Below are positions 46,466 to 55,034 of a DNA stretch of 64,000 nucleotides, in pieces. The position numbers and the translations under genes are program-made. Each line of letters begins with the position of its first letter. Position 1 is the stretch's first letter. The notes below the pieces were generated by a model. The model made no database searches and had not been told where the DNA came from. It saw nothing but the letters and a program-made list of their open reading frames with translations. The DNA is from Eilatimonas milleporae (GTDB taxonomy: Bacteria > Pseudomonadota > Alphaproteobacteria > Sphingomonadales > Kordiimonadaceae), in contig NZ_REFR01000014.1 of assembly GCF_003688555.1 (NCBI RefSeq), forward strand, positions 265,660 through 329,659, in the 5' to 3' direction.

Positions 46466-46815
46466 ATACCTCCCAAATCTTTCATGCGCTTGGCGGCGAT
46501 ATCCAGTTCCTTATCGGGTGTCTTTTGTGGCTTCTTGATAAAGCCGTGCAGCAGGATCATATGATCCGCATGCGTACAAAAGAATACTCGCCCAATCCGC
46601 CCGTCTTTCAGGCGCGTTCTAATCTCCCACAATCCCTTGTGGCCTTTGATAGACCGACAGATCGGCATACCGATAGGCCATCCAAATTCAGCCGTGCGAA
46701 TATTATCTCCAATGTCTTTGCGGTCGTCTTTGGATAAGGATAAAAGCCAATCCTTGACGGGCTCCTTTCCTGTATCGCTGCGATAAAACCGCGCTTTGAT
46801 AACTTTATCATTCAT
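46462..46815 (-). CDS. higB: HigB/RelE-like toxin (phage Gp49-like family)
   Basis: 117 residues: KARFYRSDTGKEPVKDWLLS, then DIGDNIRTAEFGWPIGMPIC, GLWEIRTRLKDGRIGRVFFC, and ILLHGFIKKPQKTPDKELDI AAKR. This is the complete Gp49 signature, a ribosome-dependent mRNA interferase family. Probably co-regulated with higA through the operator just upstream. Confidence 0.9.
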   Translation of the reverse strand: MNDKVIKARFYRSDTGKEPVKDWLLSLSKDDRKDIGDNIRTAEFGWPIGMPICRSIKGHKGLWEIRTRLKDGRIGRVFFCTHADHMILLHGFIKKPQKTPDKELDIAAKRMKDLGGI

Positions 46816-46821
46816 ATAAAT

Positions 46822-46839
46822 TGTACCTTATATAGTACA
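46822..46839 (-). promoter_or_regulatory. Probable HigA operator
   Basis: TGTAC-N8-GTACA inverted repeat, 7 bp upstream of the higB start, within TTATATAGTACA-type promoter sequence. Confidence 0.6.
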
Positions 46840-46888
46840 TTATTGTCAAATATCTTCTAGCGTAACCGATTCTGGACACGCGACACAC

Positions 46889-48184
46889 CTACCCCAATTC
46901 CGGTCCGCCCGGAGAGCGGTTTTTGGCCTTGAGTTGCTGGCGCATACGTTCCTGATCAAGAGCCTTATAGCCTTGCATTTTAAGGGCGAGACGGATTTGA
47001 TAATGCAGGGTTTCGCGGTCATGTTTCTGGCGTTTCTTAAGCCGGGCGATGTTCTGTTGCAACTTCTGCCGGGCGATCTTCTGGGCGAAGATCAAATCAT
47101 CTCTTTGTTGCTGGTTTGCTTTGAGGGTTTGCCAGATATCAAGCCTGTTCCGGTCTTTAATGATCTTCGTTTTCCCTGTGACCCTGGCCCATAGACCGGA
47201 TAGGCCTTTTCGCAGTCTTTGCTGGCGTTTGCGCTGTTGCTCTTTCCATGCCTGCTGTTGGAAGTGGTTAAGGGATTGGCGTTCCGTTTTGTGTTTCTTG
47301 GCAAGGGCAAAGGCTTTTTCTGTGACGATGCTCTCTTGTGTTCGGTGCGATTGTTTCTGTCTCTTGATCAGGGTTTTCAGGTTCGGGGTGATACGCTCCG
47401 CGAACAGGGTTTTAGCTTCATCAATGGAGGGCAAGTCTTCTGCATCCCCCAGTCTGGCCTTGACATCCTTGGTGCGAATACCGGCATATCGGGCAATGGC
47501 ATAGACTTCGCCTGTATAATCAAGTGCCACATATCCCCGTCTATCGCCACGGGCGATGATGAACCCGCTTTCCATCAAGGCAGAATTGAAGGCTTTGGCA
47601 CTATCGGAATACCGCCAAGCAGATTGAAAGATTTGTTTGATCTCTCTGGGGTCCCGTCCAACCCTTAAGGCTTGTTGCCATTCCTCACGGGAGAAGTTCA
47701 GCGGATCACGCAAGGCCGGGTCTTTAAGACCGTCCGGTAGTGTCCATCCATGCTCAAGATAAAGCTCTTTGGAGAGGGCCGTCAGGTGGCGTTTATAAAA
47801 GGGCAGATTGATGGCTTTTAGCTTATCATCGTTCAAAGCAATCCTTGACCACACGACATGCGCATGGCGTCTACCTTCTTTTTCGTGAAAGACAATGGCG
47901 CGGGGCTGACCTGAAAGACCCAATCGCTGTTCGGCTTCATCCGCCGCGCGGATAAAGGCTGGTGTTGCAACATCTTCACATTGGGGCGGGTTCAGGGAAC
48001 GCGAGAACAGATATTGTCTGCACTTGGTGGCTTTGGATATCGCATGCGCTTCTTCAAACGCTCCATGCGGATCATCCGCGATAAAGCCTCTGATCTCATG
48101 AATATCAATATGCTCATTTTCTTCCTTAAGAAGATGCATAGCCAGTTGCGCGCCGCCACCGCGTTGATTGCCTTCAAGGATCAC
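46889..48184 (-). CDS. Relaxase/mobilisation nuclease (MobA/VirD2-like)
   Basis: 431 residues. N-terminal nuclease domain with the metal-binding histidine motif in HEKEGRRHAHVVWSRI (HxH...), preceded by YLFSRSLNPPQ. The C-terminal half is a long charged coiled coil (about 290-420). It would nick oriT to start conjugative transfer of a mobilisable element. The start overlaps the mobC stop by 4 nt. No type IV secretion or replication genes are near, so this is an integrated mobilisable unit or its relic. Confidence 0.85.
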   Translation of the reverse strand: MILEGNQRGGGAQLAMHLLKEENEHIDIHEIRGFIADDPHGAFEEAHAISKATKCRQYLFSRSLNPPQCEDVATPAFIRAADEAEQRLGLSGQPRAIVFHEKEGRRHAHVVWSRIALNDDKLKAINLPFYKRHLTALSKELYLEHGWTLPDGLKDPALRDPLNFSREEWQQALRVGRDPREIKQIFQSAWRYSDSAKAFNSALMESGFIIARGDRRGYVALDYTGEVYAIARYAGIRTKDVKARLGDAEDLPSIDEAKTLFAERITPNLKTLIKRQKQSHRTQESIVTEKAFALAKKHKTERQSLNHFQQQAWKEQQRKRQQRLRKGLSGLWARVTGKTKIIKDRNRLDIWQTLKANQQQRDDLIFAQKIARQKLQQNIARLKKRQKHDRETLHYQIRLALKMQGYKALDQERMRQQLKAKNRSPGGPELG

Positions 48185-48545
48185 TTGGCACCTCGCCCGC
48201 CGAGGCCGCGGGTCAAGATCAGACGGATTTCGTTAATATCATCGCAAGCCAACCTAAGCTGCGCCCGTACATCTTCATCTACCAACAACCTATCTGTCTT
48301 AGCGGCATCTGACAGAGTACGCATCGACCCCGCAAGACCGGACTGGGCAAATCGCGCGAGCAGTAATGCAACGAGGGTCGGATCAAGTATGCCCGGTTTT
48401 GGGGCCGCACGCTTATTGAAAATGCAATGCTTCACATAGGCCGATAGTGCCTGATCACCAGCATGGCGCTCCAGCTCCGCGCGTTCCTGATCGCTCAATC
48501 GGATAGATAGCGGAGCCGGGCGTTTTTTATGGAAGCCGTGTTCAT
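48181..48545 (-). pseudogene. mobC: MobC-like relaxosome protein, frameshifted in a T6 tract
   Basis: ATG 48545 has a strong GGAGG at 8 nt. It reads MNTASIKNARLRYLSD and stops. Adding one base in the T6 run at 48523-48528 gives MNTASIKKRPAPLSIRLSDQ, then ERAELERHAGDQALSAYVKH, a normal MobC (ribbon-helix-helix) start continuing to 48181 (ILTRGLGGRGAK). As written, only a TTG at 48498 opens the main frame (105 residues) without the DNA-binding arm. It is broken, slippage-controlled or a sequencing error. Confidence 0.7.
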
Positions 48546-48706
48546 GGATACGGCCTCCGATCAGGGAGGGGTTTTGTATTCAGGGTTGGTGTCTCCCCCG
48601 AGGAGTCCTCCTCCAGAAATGCAAGATCAAGGTCTCTAAGCTGGACTTCCCAATCCGCTAAAATCTCAAAGAATTGGTTTGAAGACTCGCACCCACTCTC
48701 CGCCAT
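48542..48706 (-). CDS. Small acidic protein upstream of mobC
   Basis: 54 residues from ATG 48706: MAESGCESSNQFFEILADWE, VQLRDLDLAFLEEDSSGETP, ending PDRRPYP. Its TGA overlaps the mobC ATG (ATGA), so it is translationally coupled to mobC. A decayed relative lies at 49570-49672, which supports it being a real gene. Function unknown; oriT should be close upstream. Confidence 0.55.
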   Translation of the reverse strand: MAESGCESSNQFFEILADWEVQLRDLDLAFLEEDSSGETPTLNTKPLPDRRPYP

Positions 48707-48784
48707 TTAAATTTTATATCGCTTCTAGTTACGCCTTTTGATCAAATAAAATTACTGTGAAAAAATTATATACTCTAAAGAGTT

Positions 48785-49309
48785 TTACAATGTCTTTCGT
48801 GCGCGTATGAGGCCAACAAAATTTTCAACTTTTTGTGCATTTTTTTCTTTTTCAAACCCATTTTCACAATTTGCATGTAGATGCCCCCCATACTTCATAC
48901 CCAGATATCCAAAAGTGCTTTTAAAACATCCCAGAAACGCGTCATCTGCCTCTTCACCAATAGATGTGCAAACGATATAAGCTGTTTTTTTTCTAAGTTT
49001 TCGCCCAATGTCCTTTAAATCTTCAATATCTAAAAAATCCGATATTCTATCTATAAAGATTTTCATTTGAGCACTGGGGGCATACCAATATACGGGGGTG
49101 GCAAATATCACGCTGTCATATTCCAAGACTTTTTTCATGACAGGAATGAAATCATCATGAATATTCTTATGGTCATAGTCATACGGAGAAATATCAAGTG
49201 CAGTTATATCAATAACTTCACCACCCAAATCGCCGGCAATCCAATCAATTAATTTTCCTGTATTTCCGTTACGTCTGGAACTTGCAAGCAGCGATATTGC
49301 ATCACTCAT
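48785..49309 (-). CDS. Flavodoxin-like NAD(P)H-dependent FMN oxidoreductase
   Basis: 174 residues: SLLASSRRNGNTGKLIDWIA (FMN phosphate loop SSRRNGNT), then DSVIFATPVYWYAPSAQMKI FIDR, the flavin-binding PVYW...S..K.FIDR pattern of the NADPH-dependent FMN reductase/WrbA-like group. It is strikingly AT-rich compared with the chromosome, so recently acquired. A stand-alone gene; electron acceptor unknown. Confidence 0.85.
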   Translation of the reverse strand: MSDAISLLASSRRNGNTGKLIDWIAGDLGGEVIDITALDISPYDYDHKNIHDDFIPVMKKVLEYDSVIFATPVYWYAPSAQMKIFIDRISDFLDIEDLKDIGRKLRKKTAYIVCTSIGEEADDAFLGCFKSTFGYLGMKYGGHLHANCENGFEKEKNAQKVENFVGLIRARKTL

Positions 49310-49477
49310 AATTACATTTCCTGGTATACGCCCATCTAATATAAAAATATTTTTATTTTTATTCTATAATTTCAATTAATTGACAATAATTAGAAAGTTT
49401 TAAATTTTCAAATCTATTTATTCGATACCAAAATTGGCGCGTTTGCCTTCGTTTGGACGAACCGAGACAGGGGCAAC

Positions 49478-49672
49478 TCATTTCTTCTTTTTCTTAGGCA
49501 GGGGTGCCACAGCCCGTTTGTTAAATGTCTCGGCAATATAGCTATTCGTAGCTTCGATTTAAAACTTGCTCATACGTCCAACGCCTCGAAGTTAGCAGCC
49601 TTTAGCTGCGCTTCCCAGTCCTCTAAAGTCTCATATCAAAGAGTTCGAACAGAGCCCCGATCTGTCCGCCAT
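49478..49672 (-). pseudogene. Decayed relative of the small gene - mobC pair
   Basis: From ATG 49672 it reads MADRSGLCSNS, and after a frameshift ETLEDWEAQLKAANFEALDV with its stop overlapping an ATG at 49573, the same layout as 48706-48542. The next frame (MSKF stop, then IEATNSYIAETFNKRAVAPL, PKKKKK) ends at 49478. Both look like eroded genes. The rest of 49310-49767 is AT-rich and featureless. Confidence 0.45.
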
Positions 49673-49767
49673 TGGCCGGCGGGTGCGCGGCGCGCCTCCA
49701 TGCCGGGCGATGCGGCGGCTTTGTGGAGGGCGCGGACGTATGTTGCAAACCACGGCGAAAACAGAGT

Positions 49768-50586
49768 TCACACCCGTGCAACAACGGCAAGCTCTCCTGC
49801 TTCCGGGGTCCAGGGGTCGCCGGTCATGACATCAAGGATGTCCTCGACGACCAGCCCGGCGTCGCGCACTTCGCGCGAGATCATTTCGGGATCGAAATAC
49901 TGCATCCAGTTGAAAATCTCGAACCGACGCTCCGGCGCAACGATCAGATACCGGTCCAGGGCGATCTTATCCCGATCATAGAGGAAGGTGGTCTGGAAAA
50001 CGAAGTGGTCGTCCGGTGACCAAAAGTCACCCATGGGACGGCGGCAGTAGGTCATGGCCTCGCACCGCGTGTCGAATTGCCGCGTGGTCGAGACATCGAA
50101 AACAAACGCCCCGCCGGGGCTCAGCATCGCCTTGATCCGCCCCAGAAGGGCGCGCCGTTTCTCGGGCGGGAGCGTGCAGAAATCACACCAGATCAGGCTG
50201 ACGACATCCTGTCCGCCGGGCAGATCGTCGATCAGATAGTCCGCGTGTCTGTATTCGATATCCAGATTATGGGCGGCGGCTTCGGACCGCGCATAGTCGA
50301 GGGAACCGGCCGAGAAATCGACGCCGGTCACCCTGGCGCCTCTCGCCGCCATGCGTCTGGCATAGAGGCCCGGCCCGCAGCCCAGATCGCAGACATTCCT
50401 GCCCGACAGGCCGATCTTGCGGTCAAACCATTCCACGATGCGGTCGATGGTCCGACCCTTCCGCGAGGCCAGATCCGTGCTGTCGTCCAGATGCACTTTC
50501 AGCATTTGCCGTGCGATCCAGGGATCGGTCCAGAGCATATCGGTTGTGTAGCGGGAAAACGGCCGCGGTTTCCTGTTGAAGTCCAT
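49768..50586 (-). CDS. Class I SAM-dependent methyltransferase
   Basis: 272 residues from ATG 50586 (DFNRKPRPFSRYTTDMLWTD). Motif I VCDLGCGPGLYARRMAARGA, acidic residue ARVTGVDFSAGSLDYAR, then DDLPGGQDVVSLIWCDFCTL and LSPGGAFVFDVSTTRQF. The C-terminal part (DRYLIVAPERRFEIFNWMQY) resembles small-molecule methyltransferases. Substrate unknown. No linked gene; an H-element array lies in its upstream region. Confidence 0.85.
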   Translation of the reverse strand: MDFNRKPRPFSRYTTDMLWTDPWIARQMLKVHLDDSTDLASRKGRTIDRIVEWFDRKIGLSGRNVCDLGCGPGLYARRMAARGARVTGVDFSAGSLDYARSEAAAHNLDIEYRHADYLIDDLPGGQDVVSLIWCDFCTLPPEKRRALLGRIKAMLSPGGAFVFDVSTTRQFDTRCEAMTYCRRPMGDFWSPDDHFVFQTTFLYDRDKIALDRYLIVAPERRFEIFNWMQYFDPEMISREVRDAGLVVEDILDVMTGDPWTPEAGELAVVARV

Positions 50587-50777
50587 CAGATCCGAATACA
50601 CTGCGGATTGTCTCCTCTCGATAGGGTGCAGCCCGGCAGGAGCGCTTGGCCGACCGTCCCCTTGCGGAACCGGGTTCAGGCGACTGCCCGCGACGGGCCC
50701 GAAACGGCGGTACATGGCACTGTGTCGTCACCCTATCGTAGCGCCACGGCGAAAGAACAGTAGGCGGTTTCGTGGGT

Positions 50778-51290
50778 TTTTGCGCTCACGGCGGATTGCC
50801 GCGCAATCGCCTCCGCGAGGGCGGCCTGACCGGGGTTGACTTTGCGCTCACGGCGGATTGCCGCGCAATCGCCTCCGCGAGGGCGGCCTGACCGGCCGGG
50901 GCGCCGTCGCGCCCTGGCGGAGACTATTTTGGAAGAACTCGTCTGGGGCCGGTCTTTGCGCTCACGCAGGATCGCACATGCGATCCGCTCCGCGAGGGCG
51001 GCCTGGCCGGCCGGGGCGCCGTCGCGCCCTGGCGGAGACTATTTTGGAAGAACTCGTCTGGGGCCGGTCTTTGCGCTCACGCAGGATCGCACATGCGATC
51101 CGCTCCGCGAGGGCGGCCTGGCCGGCCGGGGCGCGGTCGCGCCCTGGGGGAGACTATTTTGGAATATCTCGTCTGGGGCCGGTCTTTGCGCTCACGCAGG
51201 ATCGCCCGTGCGATCCGCTCCGCGAGGGCGGCCTGACCGGCCGGGGCGCGGGCGCGTCCTGGGGGAGGTGTCGAGCGAACCCTCTCACGC
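50778..51290 (+). repeat. H element array E (five copies)
   Basis: Copies start near 50780 (short form), 50842, 50957, 51070 and 51188. First hairpins: two ATTGC-CGC-GCAAT, two GGATCGC-ACAT-GCGATCC, one GGATCGC-CCGT-GCGATCC. Two copies have TGGCC instead of TGACC in the second loop. 51291-51407 is featureless. Confidence 0.9.
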
Positions 51291-51407
51291 GCCGACGGTT
51301 TTATCGCACGCCGGGTCAGGCCGGTGCCGGCACCGACGGGGCGCATTTTGCCGGCATGCGGGCGCTGAAATCCCCACAAGGGGTCCGAGGCATCCGCGAA
51401 CGGACAG

Positions 51408-52835
51408 CTAGAGCAGCGTTTTCTCCAAAGGCGCGCCCAATCTGCGCCTGGCGCCCCACCCGAGGGCAAGGGCAAGAGCCGACAGGAAGGCAACCGGCAC
51501 GGCGAGATCGCGGGCCTTGTCGCCCACAGGGGTTTCCGTGAAGGTGAAGGGGTCCATCGCATCATAGGCCGCCAGTGACAGACGCCGTTTGGCGACGACC
51601 GCCGGGCCGATCCGCTCCGACAGGTCGGCCAGCGCGGCACGCGCTTCGGCCTGATAGGCGCGGTAGCGGTCCACATCACCGCCCGCAAAGGATAAAAGCG
51701 CCCTGTTCGCGATCACCGCCGGCGAGAGATATTGCAGCAGATCGACCGTCTCCCGGCGTTGCCGGCGGCTGTCCTCGAAAGCGTGCAGGATCGGCGCCGT
51801 GCGTACGGCCGCCTCGCGATTGGCGAGCCATGTGCCGGCATAGTAGAAAGGCACGTCGTCATCGCTGACGGTCATCTCCGGATGGTCGGCGAGAAACCCT
51901 TTGGTCAGCTCGGCGGTCGCTTTCCCCGCCTCGGACTTCGCGTCACGCATTGCGGACAGCGCGGCGAGTTTTGACGGCGGCGGATAAAGCGCCTCGCCGA
52001 CCGCCCCGCCAATGGCGGGGGTGAGAAAGACAAAGCCCGCCCACAGGGCAAACAGCGTCGCCGCGACCGTTTCGCCGCGACGACAGTAAGCCACCGCAAA
52101 CGCGATGAGCGCGAACCAGAAGGCGCCGTAGACCCAGGCCGCGCCAATCCAGCCCGCCAGATTGGCAAGCCGCGACGCGGAAAGTCCCGCAGGCCCCGGC
52201 GCGGCCAGGCCGGCGGCCAGCGCAACCAGTGTGAAAACGCCCCAGATCAGACCGTTACGGACTATCAGCCGGCTCCATATCAGCGGTTCCACGGCACCGG
52301 CCTGCGCCGCGATCAATCGCGCCCGCATGCTTTCGCGTTCCGTGGACCAGATGTCGAATGACGCGGCGATCATCAGCAAGGGCAATAAAAGCACCGCCAT
52401 CATCGACAGGTCGAAACGCCCGATACTGAGCAGTGTGGGGTTGGCGAATTCATATTCATTGAAGAGATCGGCCGGATTGACCCAGGCGGAAAGCTCCGTC
52501 TGCGCCGGCAGCAAATCGCTCGCCCCGATGGCAAAGTCGCCGAGCGGCGCGGGCGGCGCCACCGCCGGCTTGCGGATATTCATCGGCCTTGCGGCATAGG
52601 CGGGCGCGGGCGCGTCCGGCGCGCTTTCAATCCTGACCAGTTCGTCGCGCCAGGCGTCGAGGGCGTCACCGCGGGCCTGAACGTAATCGGCCTGGGCCCG
52701 CGTTATGCGCGCGACCTGCGACTTGCCGCTGTAAGCCGCGTAAGCACCCAGGATGAACAGCGACGCGACAAGCGCGATGCCCGGCGCGGCGAACAGAAAG
52801 GTTCTGCGTTCCAGAAGGAAAATGATCGATTTCAT
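51408..52835 (-). CDS. ABC-2-type permease, DUF3526 family (second permease)
   Basis: 475 residues from ATG 52835, which overlaps the stop of the previous permease (ATGA). One TM at the N-terminus (FLFAAPGIALVASLFILGAY), then a roughly 140-residue periplasmic domain and five more TMs (LSMMAVLLLPLLMIAASFDI onward), with WSTERESMRARLIAAQAG as the coupling region. A second large extracytoplasmic loop follows before the last TM. DUF3526 permeases come in pairs with an ABC ATPase; the transported compound is unknown. Its presence after a TonB receptor hints at metal or metallophore handling. Confidence 0.8.
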   Translation of the reverse strand: MKSIIFLLERRTFLFAAPGIALVASLFILGAYAAYSGKSQVARITRAQADYVQARGDALDAWRDELVRIESAPDAPAPAYAARPMNIRKPAVAPPAPLGDFAIGASDLLPAQTELSAWVNPADLFNEYEFANPTLLSIGRFDLSMMAVLLLPLLMIAASFDIWSTERESMRARLIAAQAGAVEPLIWSRLIVRNGLIWGVFTLVALAAGLAAPGPAGLSASRLANLAGWIGAAWVYGAFWFALIAFAVAYCRRGETVAATLFALWAGFVFLTPAIGGAVGEALYPPPSKLAALSAMRDAKSEAGKATAELTKGFLADHPEMTVSDDDVPFYYAGTWLANREAAVRTAPILHAFEDSRRQRRETVDLLQYLSPAVIANRALLSFAGGDVDRYRAYQAEARAALADLSERIGPAVVAKRRLSLAAYDAMDPFTFTETPVGDKARDLAVPVAFLSALALALGWGARRRLGAPLEKTLL

Positions 52836-54256
52836 GATTGAATTACTCGCTTTTGCGCGCGCGCGACCGCCCAACGGACAAAGACGATACTGCCCAGGAG
52901 ATAGGCAAGCAGGACCAGTGCGCTGGACCGGTAGCGTCCGGCAACCGCTTTGAACGACACGGCCCCATGATCGAAATCCTCGATCCGGCGCCACAGTTTT
53001 TCGTCGGCCGTATAGGCGGCGCCGGCCGCATCCGCGCCATTGATCATGAAATCGCGATTGAGCTGGCCGATCATCTCGCGGCGATGCGCTTCGGCGTCAT
53101 CGATGAAGGCCTGCTGATGCAGACGGTCGACGCCGGCAAGCCCGCCCGACAGACGTTTTACGGCCATCACCGGTGAGATGAGCGACGCCGCGCCCAAAAT
53201 ACGCTCCTGGGCATCATGAACCGCGCCAAGCCGGCCATAAACCTCCGCGAACAGATCATGGGCGTACTCCTCCGCCCTCTGGAGGCGATAGCCGATGAAG
53301 TTGATCGGCAGGTCTTCCATCCGCTCAACGCCATATTCAGCCATGGCCTCGGACGGCAGCGCCGCCATCGCCTCCGCATCGGCGCCGAGCCCGCGCGCGG
53401 CTTTTTGCAGCGACGCGGCGAGCGCGCCGGCGTCCGGTTCGGGATGGGCGCTCACGGCAATGTCGCCGGCAAGGCGCGGCGTAAAGACAAAGCTGACCGC
53501 CCAGATGGAGACAAGCGCGATCAGCGCGCCGCGCCGGTCCCGACAGAGCGCGGAGACGCCGATCGCGGTGGCGCCGACCGCGAACAGAAACACCCCGTAG
53601 GTGAGCGTCAGGCCCGCGATCCGCAGCGCGTTATCCTCAAGGGTCACGGCCCCGCCGGCCCGCGCGGCGACAAGCAACGCCCCCGCCAATACCGGCGCGA
53701 TCACGACGCCAAGGCCGAGCGCCGCGCCGGCAAGCTTGCCGGCGGCAAGGACGCGCGGGCCGACGCCAAGCGCGGCGGTCTGGCGCAGGGTGCCGCTTTC
53801 GCGTTCCCCGGCGATGGCGCCGAACAGGACGAGAAAAATGAATAGCGGCGTCATCGTCCGCAGAATCCAGGCCGGCGACAGCGACGCGATCCAGCCCGTA
53901 TCTCCCCGTTCTTCGGCGCGGCGGAAAACGGCCGGATTCTGATAATGCGCCTCCATCCAGAGGGCCATGCCGGCATAATCCGAAACCCCCGGGTCGAAGG
54001 CCGCCAGCGTCGGCGTCGGCCGGAAGGCATAGCGCGCGAAATGGGCGGCGCCGTGGGGGTTCTTTACGCCCTGCCCGTCCCAGATGGCGCGGTCGGCGGC
54101 CACGGCGCTCGCGCGTTCGCGTTCAAACGCGGCCACGCGTTGAACGGACAGAATGACGGACATGACGATCAGCCCGGTCAGCGCCGCCGCTACCGCAAGA
54201 AAGACCCCGCTGCGCCAATGGATTTTCAGTTCCTTGTGAACAATCGCGGATAGCAT
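52832..54256 (-). CDS. ABC-2-type permease, DUF3526-like (first permease)
   Basis: 474 residues. N-terminal TM (SGVFLAVAAALTGLIVMSVI), periplasmic domain, then TMs beginning TPLFIFLVLFGAIAGERESG; TLRQTAALGVGPRVLAAGK is the ATPase-contacting loop. The layout equals that of the next gene, so the two form a heterodimer. It starts 11 nt after the ATPase stop and overlaps the next gene by 4 nt. Confidence 0.8.
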   Translation of the reverse strand: MLSAIVHKELKIHWRSGVFLAVAAALTGLIVMSVILSVQRVAAFERERASAVAADRAIWDGQGVKNPHGAAHFARYAFRPTPTLAAFDPGVSDYAGMALWMEAHYQNPAVFRRAEERGDTGWIASLSPAWILRTMTPLFIFLVLFGAIAGERESGTLRQTAALGVGPRVLAAGKLAGAALGLGVVIAPVLAGALLVAARAGGAVTLEDNALRIAGLTLTYGVFLFAVGATAIGVSALCRDRRGALIALVSIWAVSFVFTPRLAGDIAVSAHPEPDAGALAASLQKAARGLGADAEAMAALPSEAMAEYGVERMEDLPINFIGYRLQRAEEYAHDLFAEVYGRLGAVHDAQERILGAASLISPVMAVKRLSGGLAGVDRLHQQAFIDDAEAHRREMIGQLNRDFMINGADAAGAAYTADEKLWRRIEDFDHGAVSFKAVAGRYRSSALVLLAYLLGSIVFVRWAVARAQKRVIQS

Positions 54257-54267
54257 TGCCGCCTCCC

Positions 54268-54996
54268 CTAGCCCACATGCATGACGGCGCCGGCGCCGTC
54301 ATGCATGTGGGAGAGATAGATCCGCTCGATTTCGCGCGCATCCAGCGTGTCGGCTTCAAGCCGGTCGACAAGGCGGCCGCCTTTCATGATGCCGATCCTG
54401 GTGCCGATTTCCTTGGCGCGGAATACATCATGGGTGGCCATCAAAATCGCGCACCCCTTGTCGCGCAGCCGTCGCAGCGATGCGCACAAACCGTTCGCCG
54501 CGGACGGGTCGAGACCGGAGAGCGGCTCATCCAGCAGCAACACCGGCGCTTTCTTGGCGAGCGCAACGCCGATGCCCACCTTCTGGCGCATGCCCTTGGA
54601 ATAGGTTCCCGCCTTGCGCCGGGCGGCGGCGCGTTCGAGCCCGGCGGCCTCCAGCGCGTCCAGAAGCGCGGCCCCGGTCGCCTTCACCCCGGCAAGGCGG
54701 AGGAAGTAATCAAGGTTCTCAAGGCCGGAAAGCTGCGGATACAGCGCAACCTGTTCGGGGATATAGCCGAGCCTGGCCCTGGCGCCCGCCGGGTCCCGGT
54801 GCACGGCCACACCGTCGACCAGCGCCTCGCCCGCGCTTGGCTCCAGAAAGCCGAGGAACAAATTGATCGTCGTGGTCTTTCCGGCGCCGTTGGCGCCCAG
54901 CAGGCACAGGATTTCTCCCTCCCGGACGCCAAGGTTCAGGCCGTCCAGCGCGGTCACCGCGCCAAACGATTTCGACAGATTTCTCGCTTCGAGCAT
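54268..54996 (-). CDS. ABC transporter ATP-binding protein
   Basis: 242 residues from ATG 54996 (GGGAG upstream). Walker A GANGAGKTT, Q-loop YIPEQVALYPQ, signature TYSKGMRQKVGIG (variant of LSGGQ), Walker B VLLLDEPLSGLDP, H-loop MATHDVF. It powers the two DUF3526 permeases. The C-terminus YLSHMHDGAGAVMHVG is an unusual His/Met-rich palindromic peptide created by the 40-bp DNA palindrome at 54272-54311. Confidence 0.92.
   Translation of the reverse strand: MLEARNLSKSFGAVTALDGLNLGVREGEILCLLGANGAGKTTTINLFLGFLEPSAGEALVDGVAVHRDPAGARARLGYIPEQVALYPQLSGLENLDYFLRLAGVKATGAALLDALEAAGLERAAARRKAGTYSKGMRQKVGIGVALAKKAPVLLLDEPLSGLDPSAANGLCASLRRLRDKGCAILMATHDVFRAKEIGTRIGIMKGGRLVDRLEADTLDAREIERIYLSHMHDGAGAVMHVG
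54272..54311. repeat. Perfect 40-bp palindrome overlapping the ATPase stop region
   Basis: CCCACATGCATGACGGCGCC followed directly by its exact reverse complement, with no loop. It lies between ATPase and permease cistrons and could act as an mRNA stability or attenuation hairpin. Confidence 0.9.
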
Positions 54997-55034
54997 GGTC
55001 TCCCGTTTCCTTTCCCGGTGGTGCCGCGCCGGCT

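Noticed and set aside
50778..51290. Long Arg/Gly/Pro-rich frames read through the H-element arrays
   Set aside because: They only translate the repeat (all three frames stay open because of GC content), have no ribosome sites and recur at every array.
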